DNA from: Streptomyces sp. CB02414
GTDB taxonomy: Bacteria; Actinomycetota; Actinomycetes; Streptomycetales; Streptomycetaceae
DNA length: 64,000 bases
NCBI RefSeq assembly: GCF_001905385.1
Contig: NZ_LIPF01000007.1
Coordinates: 1 to 64,000, forward strand
Direction: 5' to 3'
The position numbers were made by a program, and so were the translations under genes. Every line of letters begins with the position of its first letter. The first letter of the stretch is position 1. Positions 9,069 through 16,795 of the stretch are shown piece by piece. Below the pieces are notes generated by a model. That model was not told where the DNA came from and did no database searches. It saw only the letters and a list, made by a program, of their open reading frames with translations.

Positions 9069-10861
9069 AGATGTCCCGTAGCTGCTGGGGGACCTCTTCG
9101 GGGGTGGTGAGCATGGACACCAGTGCGTAGAGCATGTCGGCCTTGCCGTTGGGGCTGCTCTCTGCGGCCTGCTGTTTGATCATGTAGAGGATGCGCTCGC
9201 TGAACTTGCCGCCCCGGTGCTCGCTGAAGTCGTCGGCGCTCCAGGGCTGGCCCTCGGGGCGGGGCCAGTGGGCGTTGGCGGCGGCTGCCCACTGGAGGTC
9301 GCTGAAGAGCTCTTCCAGTTCGTTGTAGCCCTGGCTCTCGCCGACGTACGAGACCTGCTTGGTGAGGTCGAGACCGGCTTTGATGAGTTTCTCGGTTCTG
9401 AAGTGCTTATTTGCGCGGCTGTCGGCGTCGACCATCAGCATGACGGTGCGATGGTGCTTGACGAGGTAGCCCGCGAGGTGGAGTGCTCCTTCGTTGTTGT
9501 CGCAGGCCCACAGGGCGATGCCGGCCGCCTGCAGGGGCAGTCCCTGCGAGAGGCGGAAGAGCAGGGGCACGCACTGCTGCTCGGTGGGCCTTCGACTGCC
9601 AGGAAGCAGCGTTCGTGCAGCAGGACGGAGTTGCGCAGTCCCACCGCGGCGGCGATCTGTCCGAGGTGGAAGTCGATGCCGTCGTGGGTGTCGCCGTCGA
9701 GGCGCTCGACGAGGGTGCGGCCGCTGTCGCTGAGCTTGAGGTGGACGACGTCGGCGATGTCGACGCCGTCGATGAGGTTCATCGAGTGGGTGGCGACGAT
9801 GACACTGACGTGGGGCAGGGCGCACTGCTTGCGGATGATGTCCATGACGGTGCGCTGGTGGCGGTAGTCGAGGTGGGTGTCGGGCTCGTCGTAGACGACG
9901 ATGGTCTGGGTGGGCTGCGGCTCGTCCTGCTCCCCCGTCGCGGCGAGTTCACTGCTTTCGAGGAGGCTGCTGGTCCACTCCCACACGGCGAGGGCGATGC
10001 GCCGGGTGCTGCCCTGGCCCGAGCGGGTCAGATCCACAGGCTCGCCGTCGGCCTTGGAGACCTCCAGCGGCGCTCTCTTGAAGCCGCCCTTGAAGGAGAC
10101 CTCGGGCTTGACCTCCACGCCGACGAACTCACGGCAGTGCTGGCGGATGTGCCGGCACAGGGAGTCCGCTTCCTTCTCCAGCCGCTGCGTGATCTCCTTC
10201 TCGATCTCCCGGACCTGTCCCTGGAGGGTCTCGTCCTCCAGGTGGGTCTCGTAGCAGCTGCTCAGCGCGGTGCGCACCGCGTCGTCCGGGCTCTCGTCCT
10301 TGCCGCCGAACGCCAGCAGCCGCGGCAGCCGTGCCTCGAGGTCTTTCGGCAGCGGCTGCCACTGCTCGGTCTGCGGGACGGTCGCGGCGTGTGCGGTGAG
10401 CGCGGCCAGCAGATCTTCCTTCAGCGTGCCCGACGGGGCAAGTCCGAACTCGGCGACCAGTTCGGTCAGGTCCTTCTTCATCAGCCGACCCAGGCCCTGC
10501 AGACGGCTGTCGGCGGGCTGCGATCCGAAGAACTCCCAGCATGCCGCCTCACCGGCCCGTGAGCGGCGCCGGATGCGGAGCTCCGCCGGTAAGGGGGCGG
10601 CGGCCTGCTCGACGGTGTCCAAGCGGAAGACGCCCTCCACCCATGTCCCGCGCAGCGCTGTCCCTTGACGCCTTCGTCCTGCTGGTAGGTGCGGTCCTCG
10701 TCCGTCAGACGGTGCTCGCCCAGCAGGAAGGCCAGCGCGGCCAGGACCGCGCTCTTGCCGCCGTCGTTGCGGCCGGCCAGGATCGTCGGGCTGCTGACCG
10801 GGATGTCCTGCACATGGGTCAGCGAGCGGAACCCGCACGCGGAGAAGCGGATGAGGTGCAC
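9040..10861 (-). pseudogene. OLD-family ATPase/TOPRIM nuclease, interrupted by two 1-base frameshifts
   Basis: Three frames on the minus strand join into one ~606-residue protein. Frame 1 (from ATG at 10861) carries an N-terminal ABC-ATPase start with Walker A (AGRNDGGKSA). Frame 2 carries a coiled region, a signature (TRSGQGSTRR), Walker B (IVVYDEPDTH) and H-loop (ATHS). Frame 3 carries the end of a TOPRIM domain (MLMVDAD). The breaks lie at a CCC run near 10662-10664 and at CC near 9589-9590. Restoring one base at each makes a continuous protein and completes the TOPRIM glutamate motif LAVEGPTE. OLD nucleases (overcoming lysogenization defect) act in phage defence. Both lesions are single-base losses in homopolymers, so sequencing error is as likely as true decay. 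Confidence 0.75.
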
Positions 10862-11403
10862 GGTCGAGCTGCTCCGTATCTCCCCGCTCCGCCGGGCGAC
10901 GGGCAGGGGTGTGGCGTGCGGGCGTTACGCGTGCGGATGAGGCACCTGAGCACTCATCGCAGGCAGTCATCTTAGAGGGACGCAAAGCAACAGCTCCCCG
11001 TATTGCGTCAGTTAGGGTCTGGCTCGAGGCAAGGCGGGACTCTCCGCGCCGGGGCTGGAACGCCGCATCCCGCAGAAGCCGGGCGCTGCGCCGGCACGGC
11101 CTCGCGGCGTACGTCTTGACCAGCGCGGACCGGAACAGCACGGTCCTGCGGCCGGGAGTCGGGAGCGGAGGATCGAGACCCGGGACGTCGCGGCCGCCAT
11201 GGCGGAGCACTTCGCCGAGGGCGTCACGGCCGATCGAGCCTCGTCTCGGGTTCCAGGAGCAGTCATCCGCGTGAACGAGCGGCGTCACGCCGCCCGCCCA
11301 TCCCCCAGCCACTCGCCTTGACGTTCTGTCAATTTTGTCAACTTCGATACACAGAGGAATATTTGAGGCTAATCTTTTGAGGTCTGATCTGAGGTGGTAC
11401 AAC
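10862..11403. other. Divergent intergenic region with possible gene remnant
   Basis: This separates the OLD-type gene from the XRE-ImmA gene and should hold both promoters. Around 11,165-11,310 one plus-strand frame encodes a coding-like stretch (ETRDVAAAMAEHFAEGVT) that lacks a start and loses coherence upstream, suggesting a small decayed gene. Below about 11,315 the DNA becomes AT-rich, as expected for a promoter. Confidence 0.35.
11318..11341. promoter_or_regulatory. Putative operator/promoter of the XRE-ImmA gene
   Basis: An inverted repeat TTGAC-N5-GTCAA occupies 11318-11332, followed by a second TTGTCAA at 11335-11341. It lies in AT-rich DNA about 65-85 bases before the XRE gene start. 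Self-binding is typical of XRE regulators; this is inferred from the repeat alone. Confidence 0.4.
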
Positions 11404-12513
11404 GTGAGCGACGTACATTCGGCGCAGCCGGGGATGCTGGTGGTGGCCCGCGAGTTCCGCGGCATGACACAAGCCGACGTGGCTGAGGCGATGATGAAGG
11501 CCTCCGGCGGTGACGCGGCGGTGTCGCAGGGGTACGTGAGCCGCGCTGAGAGCGGCCGGCTGGCGGTCTCAGGAGAGCGGCTGGAGTTCTATGCGGCGGC
11601 GTTGGGGTATCCGCCGGAGCTGCTGTGTCTGGATCCGCAGGTGCATGGGGTCGGCGTGGGGCTCGTCCACCACCGCAAGCGTGCGTCGTTGACCGTCTCC
11701 GCCCTTCGGCGCCAACATGCCCATCTCGCCCTGACACGGGCTCAGCTGGAGGGCATCGCCGCGTGCCGACCCGGTCTCCGCGTGCGGGCCGCCGCCATTC
11801 CCACTGTCGCACTCGACGCCCTGACCACCGCCAAGGATGTAGCCCGGCAGGTCCGCAAGGCCTGGGGCATGCCGCCGGGCCCAGCGGCGGACCTCACCGC
11901 ATCCCTGGAGACGGCCGGAGTTCTGGTGGTCGCGCGTGATTTGGGCAGCGGCCGGCTCGATGCGGTCAGCCAGTGGGACGGCACGCAGCCGCCGCTCATC
12001 CTGGCCAACCACCACGCGCCCGCAGACCGCTACCGCTTCAGCCTGGCGCACGAGCTGGGGCACCTGGTCCTGCACCAGTCCCCTGGCGACAGCGCCATAC
12101 AGGAGCGGCAAGCCGACGAATTCGCCGCCGAGTTCCTCATGCCCGCGCGTGACATCCGCTCCGCCTTCGCGCCCCGCGTCGACCTGGAACTGCTGGCCCG
12201 GCTGAAGCGGGAGTGGAAGGTGTCGATGGCCGCGCTGCTGCGCCGGGCGCAGAGTCTGAACATCGTCACGGATTGGCAGTACCGCAGTGTGATGGTGGAG
12301 ATGTCCGCGCTGGGCTACCGCACGGCCGAACCGGTCGAGATAGACCGGGAGCGGCCCCGATACGTCCCCGGGCTGATCCGCTCCGCTCTGGCCGCGGGGA
12401 TGAGCGAGGAAGAGCTGGCCCGCTGTGCCCGGCTGCTGCCCGAGGACTTCCAGCTGCTGTACGCCCCGCGCGAAGGCGCGGCGGTGGATTCCGCTTCGAA
12501 GGTGAGGCCATGA
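11404..12513 (+). CDS. XRE-family regulator fused to an ImmA/IrrE metallopeptidase
   Basis: The 369-residue product has an N-terminal HTH of the XRE type (~10-65; MTQADVAEAM...SRAESG) and a C-terminal M78 (ImmA/IrrE) zinc peptidase with HELGHLVLH (His216, Glu217, His220). These proteins usually sense a signal and cleave a repressor, switching on mobile elements, toxin-antitoxin sets or stress genes. The GTG start at 11404 has GAGGTGG six bases upstream; an earlier in-frame ATG has none. Its stop overlaps the next start (ATGA at 12510-12513), so the next gene is co-translated and is the most likely functional partner. Confidence 0.85.
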   Translation: MSDVHSAQPGMLVVAREFRGMTQADVAEAMMKASGGDAAVSQGYVSRAESGRLAVSGERLEFYAAALGYPPELLCLDPQVHGVGVGLVHHRKRASLTVSALRRQHAHLALTRAQLEGIAACRPGLRVRAAAIPTVALDALTTAKDVARQVRKAWGMPPGPAADLTASLETAGVLVVARDLGSGRLDAVSQWDGTQPPLILANHHAPADRYRFSLAHELGHLVLHQSPGDSAIQERQADEFAAEFLMPARDIRSAFAPRVDLELLARLKREWKVSMAALLRRAQSLNIVTDWQYRSVMVEMSALGYRTAEPVEIDRERPRYVPGLIRSALAAGMSEEELARCARLLPEDFQLLYAPREGAAVDSASKVRP

Positions 12514-13736
12514 CTGAGTCGTTCCCCTCCCCGCGCCCAGGCGCCGGTTCCGATCCCGCGGAGCCTCCCGACCCTCCTCTCACCCAACCGCCCTCTGTAC
12601 CCGAGCAGTTGCGAGGTCGGATACTGCTGCAGGCCGGAGTGAGCCGCGTCGGCTATATCCGCGAGCAGCTCGATCCGGTGCGCAGCGGGCTTGTCGTCAG
12701 CGGGGCAGGGGCGGCGGCGAAGGTCCGCAAACTGCGCGAGGAAGGGTTCACGGGACCGCTGCTGGCGGATCCCGCCGTCTACACCGTGGCGGCGGCCAGC
12801 GAGGGCGACCCATTTCCCGACGTCTCGCAAGGCCAGCTGGCCTTCGGCGACCCGCTGCAGCTGTCGATCGAGGAGCAGGTGGGCCACCGTGCGGGCGCGA
12901 CGGCGGCCATGACGCCCACCGGATATCTGCACGCGGAAGACTCCGACGCCCTCAAGGCCGCCGTCCACCAGGTTCTCAAGCTCGAGGACCCCCACGTCTT
13001 CTTCAGTGTGCCGGTGGACGTGGCGTGGCTGCGCGACGACGCTGTCGGACAGTTGATCGCCTGGCTCAATGTCGTACCGAACCCCAAAGCGGTCATGCTC
13101 GGCGGGCAGATGGACCCGCTGGCCAGCTTCTCCCAGGCGGTCGGCAACCTCAAGCGGCTGCTGGCGGAGGCCCCCGGGACCGCGCTGCTGCGTGCCGACC
13201 TCGCGGCGTTCGGGGCTCTGGCCCACGGGGCGGCGTTCACCGCTTTCGGCGCCACCAGCAGCGTGCGGCACATCGTCCCGCCTGGCCAGGCGGCCAAGCG
13301 GTCCCCGGGCGGTCCGAACTCGCCCTCCGTGCTGCTGCCGGAGCTGATGGACTTCTTCCTCGGCGAGACGCTGGCGAAGAGGTTCGCCGCGGGCCTGGCG
13401 CCGGTGTGCCGGTGCGCGGCCTGCGACGGGCTCGTCCTGGACACTTTCGTCAGCAATCACTGGCAGGTGCCGGCGGCCGCCCACAATGCGGCGGTGCTGA
13501 TGGAGTGGCTGCGCAGCATGGACGCCGTCGAGCCAACCGGGCGGCCCGCGTGGTGGCAGCAGCGCTGTCGGCGCGCGGTGGACCGCTACCCGGTGCTCAA
13601 CGCTGAACTCGACCATCCCGGGTTCAGCGCCTTCGAGGTGCCCCAGCAGCTGCTGCAGTGGGCACAGGCCCCCGTCGGCCCGCAGGCCCCCTCGACGGCA
13701 CGCCCGGTGGCGGGCGCGGAGCGCGGTGAGCCGTGA
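12510..13736 (+). CDS. Unknown protein with a tRNA-guanine-transglycosylase-like zinc motif
   Basis: This 408-residue protein is translationally coupled to the XRE-ImmA gene. After a Pro-rich start (~1-35) it is a single alpha/beta domain. Near residue 300 it has C-x-C-x2-C (Cys300, Cys302, Cys305), followed 20 residues later by a His-Asn (His325). That spacing pattern recalls the zinc site of tRNA-guanine transglycosylases (CxCxxC...H) and of their DNA-acting relatives (DpdA). The preceding strand-helix alternation would fit a TIM barrel. I cannot identify the catalytic aspartates with confidence, so the relation is a hypothesis. It ends one base before the convergent neighbour. Confidence 0.6.
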   Translation: MTESFPSPRPGAGSDPAEPPDPPLTQPPSVPEQLRGRILLQAGVSRVGYIREQLDPVRSGLVVSGAGAAAKVRKLREEGFTGPLLADPAVYTVAAASEGDPFPDVSQGQLAFGDPLQLSIEEQVGHRAGATAAMTPTGYLHAEDSDALKAAVHQVLKLEDPHVFFSVPVDVAWLRDDAVGQLIAWLNVVPNPKAVMLGGQMDPLASFSQAVGNLKRLLAEAPGTALLRADLAAFGALAHGAAFTAFGATSSVRHIVPPGQAAKRSPGGPNSPSVLLPELMDFFLGETLAKRFAAGLAPVCRCAACDGLVLDTFVSNHWQVPAAAHNAAVLMEWLRSMDAVEPTGRPAWWQQRCRRAVDRYPVLNAELDHPGFSAFEVPQQLLQWAQAPVGPQAPSTARPVAGAERGEP

Positions 13737-14366
13737 CTAGCCGATGCGGTGGTGGAACTCCTCTATGAAGCACCATGCCGCGGGGGTATGGCGGCGCGGG
13801 GTGTAGGACCGGGGTTCCAGCAGCAGGTCCACGCTCTCGCCGTCGGCCACCAGGACGCCGATGCCGTAGAAGGCGGCTTCCATCAGCTTCTCCTCAGGCG
13901 CAGGTGGAGCGCTGTCCAGCAGCAGGGCGCGCCGGCAGAAGGGGGCGAAACGGCCGGCTTGCTCGAGTCCTCCGCGCCAGCCCGCGGCGCTTGCCCGCAC
14001 CACGGCGAGATCAACGGTGAGCGGCCGCACCGCGCGACGGGTGACCTCACAGCGGTCGACGTCGGCGGCACCGGCCGGAAGCCGACGTACCGCCGAACGC
14101 AGCCGTGCAGGCAGCGACGCCAGTGCAACGGGCTCGTCGACGGGCAGCTCCAGAAGCGTCTGCAGCGCATCAAGTCTGTCGAGGCGGGCCGCTGAGACGC
14201 GGGCGCGGCGTGCGCATTCTTCCTCGTCGAACCGGTAGAACAGCAGCGCCTGGCTGCCCATCAGCTGGAGCGAGACAGACAGCGCGGCAGGATCCAGCAG
14301 GGCCGCAGAGGCTGCGCGTACCGACGTGCCCACCGACGGGCTGGCCAAGGTCACCATGCCGTTCAC
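13737..14366 (-). CDS. Hypothetical protein
   Basis: A 209-residue soluble protein rich in Ala, Leu and Arg, with no membrane segment or recognised motif. It ends back-to-back with the preceding plus-strand gene (13736/13737), which supports both stop positions. The C-terminal third (LVADGESVDLLLEPRSYTPRRH...FIEEFHHRIG) looks like a compact beta-rich domain. The start could be the first ATG or the one three codons later. Function unknown. Confidence 0.55.
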   Translation of the reverse strand: MNGMVTLASPSVGTSVRAASAALLDPAALSVSLQLMGSQALLFYRFDEEECARRARVSAARLDRLDALQTLLELPVDEPVALASLPARLRSAVRRLPAGAADVDRCEVTRRAVRPLTVDLAVVRASAAGWRGGLEQAGRFAPFCRRALLLDSAPPAPEEKLMEAAFYGIGVLVADGESVDLLLEPRSYTPRRHTPAAWCFIEEFHHRIG

Positions 14367-14405
14367 CCTGCCTCATCCGACTTCAGCCGCACCCGGCGGC
14401 CCCGA

Positions 14406-14842
14406 CTATCCCACCCAATGGGGCACGGCCGCCTCGTCCAAACGTTCCAAAAATGCGCCCAATCCCTGCCACAGTGCTATGGCGCCGATCGCCGGTAGAA
14501 CTACCGCTGTTCCCCAGACACCAGGCCTGCGCTTGGCATGCCTGGCCAGGTGGACCACGGCGCAGGTCCCGCACGGCACGGCGGCTCGGTGACGGTTATG
14601 CGCAGACCGGCTTTTGTGCAGACCAGGACGTGCTGCGGGATCCCAGCGCGGACCGCGCACATGGCGACCCTGCACCGTATGCAGACGCCAGCCGCTGCGA
14701 TCCGCGCACCGTCACCGACGACTCCTCCGTTCGCCGCAGAGCGTCCAGCGAGAACGGCCTGGGATCGATCACCTCGGTCAGGCAGCAAGGACGGCCGGGC
14801 TCCCTGCCGGGCAAGAGTCAGACGTGGGCTCGTGCCAGGCAC
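14406..14842 (-). pseudogene. Possible frameshifted CxxC membrane protein
   Basis: Two overlapping minus-strand frames seem to form one protein. The upstream frame gives a region with CIRC and a beta-like stretch (GLRITVTEPPC). The downstream frame continues with CGTC and a hydrophobic helix (VWGTAVVLPAIGAIALW). The switch would fall near 14,575-14,585. Neither frame alone looks complete. This is a weak call based on amino-acid texture only. Confidence 0.3.
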
Positions 14843-14882
14843 GAAAGAGCCCGGATCGTGTAGATCCGGGCCTCTTCAGCAG

Positions 14883-14956
14883 TAGCGGGGACAGGATTTG
14901 AACCTGCGACCTCTGGGTTATGAGCCCAGCGAGCTACCGAGCTGCTCCACCCCGCG
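14883..14956 (-). tRNA. tRNA-Met (CAT), initiator type
   Basis: A complete cloverleaf reads on the minus strand from 14956 to 14883 with anticodon CAT. It has the initiator hallmarks: an unpaired first acceptor position (C1 opposite U72) and three consecutive G:C pairs closing the anticodon stem (GGG/CCC around CTCATAA). The T arm GGTTCAAAT-type loop and the D arm AGCTCGGTAG are intact. CCA is not encoded; the next bases are CT. An initiator tRNA about 15 kb from a replicon end is unusual and could be an extra copy carried by the arm or a plasmid. Confidence 0.92.
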
Positions 14957-15156
14957 TCGGTATCCCCCACCGTACGTCATCCCAGCAGCCGCCGAAGACC
15001 ACGTTCCGGTGCAGGTGTAGGTTCCACGACTTGGTAAGCAATTCCGCGTGATCACGAGCACTGTGCGAGCAAATCACCAGTTCGTGAGCAATAGCTGGCG
15101 TGCGGGGAGCCTTGGTGGTGTTCACTGAGGTGATCGACGCCGTCGTGAGGGGATCC

Positions 15157-16026
15157 ATGGATGCTGAACCTGCCGAGCCGGAAGAGGCAGCAGCCGCGAA
15201 GCCAGGCGCTGTCGTTGCTACAGCGGAGGTGACGCTGCCAAGTCTCAGCGTCGCAGTCACTGCGGAGACGGCCAAGGCAGTCGCGGAGGCCCCTGAAGAG
15301 CCTGGGAACCTCACCAGGCTCGTCCTCACTCCCCTGGGGAACCGACCCTACAAAGCCCCTGAGGTCGTACCGGTCTGGTGGCGGCTGCGGAGCACCCACG
15401 ACAGCGTCTCCGGCCTGTTCGACACGCTTCATCTGGTTCGCCGGACACGCGCGGCGCAACATAACAGGACGACGCGTGGGCGCCTGCACTCCGACGCCCA
15501 AGACCTCCTGCGAGCGGCCATCGTGTTCACTTCCGCCGGGCTGGACGCCACGGTTCAGGCGCTGATTCATCACTCAGTGCCAGTACTGATCGCCCAACCA
15601 GGCACCCCGAGACTCAAGTACGAGAGCTTCATCGAGCAGCAGGCCAAAGCTCCCCACGTAGACGAGGACTTCCTGGCAGCACTGAAGGAGCAGGATCCTG
15701 GTGTCGCACTGCTCGACCTCTACGTCGTAAGCAAGACGAAGGCGAGTTTCCAAGGAAGTAGCGATCTCCGTGACCGCGCTGGCGCTTCGCTGGGCATTTT
15801 CAACCAGCAGATCCCGAAGGCGCTGTTTGCCGCCCTCGATGCCTTTTTCACTGCCAGGAACGATGTTGCACACCGGCTCGACATGGAGAACGTCGGTCAG
15901 AGCACGACCAAGCCACTGACGAAGATCCGCGCTCAACAGGATGTACTGCAGATGTGTGACCAGGCTCTTCTCCTAGTCCGCGAACTGATCAAAGAGACGG
16001 CCGTGAATCTGGCCGCCAGCCGCTGA
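15157..16026 (+). CDS. Hypothetical protein with a C-terminal HEPN-like motif
   Basis: A 289-residue protein starting at an ATG with GAGGGG four bases upstream. The first ~70 residues are low-complexity (Glu, Ala, Pro, Val). The rest is helical and ends with ARNDVAHRLD, where Arg234-x4-His239 fits the R-x4-6-H signature of HEPN domains, many of which are RNases in toxin-antitoxin and phage-defence systems. There is no adjacent antitoxin-like gene, so the role is open. A longer start at 15100-15118 is possible. Confidence 0.55.
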   Translation: MDAEPAEPEEAAAAKPGAVVATAEVTLPSLSVAVTAETAKAVAEAPEEPGNLTRLVLTPLGNRPYKAPEVVPVWWRLRSTHDSVSGLFDTLHLVRRTRAAQHNRTTRGRLHSDAQDLLRAAIVFTSAGLDATVQALIHHSVPVLIAQPGTPRLKYESFIEQQAKAPHVDEDFLAALKEQDPGVALLDLYVVSKTKASFQGSSDLRDRAGASLGIFNQQIPKALFAALDAFFTARNDVAHRLDMENVGQSTTKPLTKIRAQQDVLQMCDQALLLVRELIKETAVNLAASR

Positions 16027-16222
16027 GCGCCTTCACGCTCCGAAGGCCCAGACAAGCGAACCGATTCAGGACGGCGCTCTTACCCTGAAGCAGCTGAACT
16101 GCTGCAACCAGATTGCTCATGATCCGCCGACGAACTAAATCGTCGGCACTGCTTACCCATTCGGATGCCGCAGGTGAGTGGCTCGCGAGCGCTTACGAGT
16201 CTGCAGTTGCTAGAGCAGGGCT

Positions 16223-16795
16223 CTATGCGGCAAAGCCGACGTTGGTGACGTACTCGTACTGGCCCCACTGCGAGCCGAGGTCCACGATCGTGTCCTGCCA
16301 CGCTGCGTCGAGGCTCTGGTGGTCGCCGGCCGCCCAGGAGCCGACGATGCGGTCCCAGCGGCGCACGTTCATCGTCCGGTACTCCACCACGCGCTGCAGC
16401 TGTTGCGGCACCTGGGACTGGTTGAGCGGGTGGATCTCCACCCGGGTGCCGCGTCCGTCGCGGTCGAGGCGCCTGAGGAGGTGGCGGGCGACGTTGTGAC
16501 GGCGCACCGTCCGATATGCCTGCTCGATGCGTTCCAGGCTGGTCTTGGAGGGGCGGCGTTTGCCCTCCAGCCAGGCCTTCAGCGTCCGGTGGGTCACAGT
16601 GAGTCCGGCGTCCTGCGCGGCCTTCAAGGTCGGGGTCGACTTCGTCAGGTAGTGCAGGCGCGCCATCCAGCCGCGCTTGGCGGTCACGGGAGTGGCGATG
16701 CCGCCCGCGAGTTCGTCGAGTTTGCGAGCGACGGCGTCGCTGCCCTTGATGCCCCGGGCGCCGAACCGTCCGAAGTCGATGTTCTTCTCTGGCAC
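16223..16795 (-). CDS. Tpg-like terminal-protein candidate (small HTH protein)
   Basis: A 190-residue protein starting at GTG 16795, whose start overlaps the upstream stop (TAGTG). A helix-turn-helix lies at ~45-80 (TLKAAQDAGLTVTHRTLKAWLEG), followed by a basic helix and a C-terminal domain rich in Trp, Gln and Asp. Streptomyces terminal proteins (Tpg, ~184 residues) cap the 5' ends of linear replicons. They have a similar size and an N-terminal HTH, and are encoded just after the telomere-associated tap gene. Size, HTH, order and coupling match that pattern. The residues I can recall from TpgC/TpgL are not obviously conserved, so this would be a divergent class. Alternative: an ordinary mobile-element regulator. 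Confidence 0.5.
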   Translation of the reverse strand: MPEKNIDFGRFGARGIKGSDAVARKLDELAGGIATPVTAKRGWMARLHYLTKSTPTLKAAQDAGLTVTHRTLKAWLEGKRRPSKTSLERIEQAYRTVRRHNVARHLLRRLDRDGRGTRVEIHPLNQSQVPQQLQRVVEYRTMNVRRWDRIVGSWAAGDHQSLDAAWQDTIVDLGSQWGQYEYVTNVGFAA

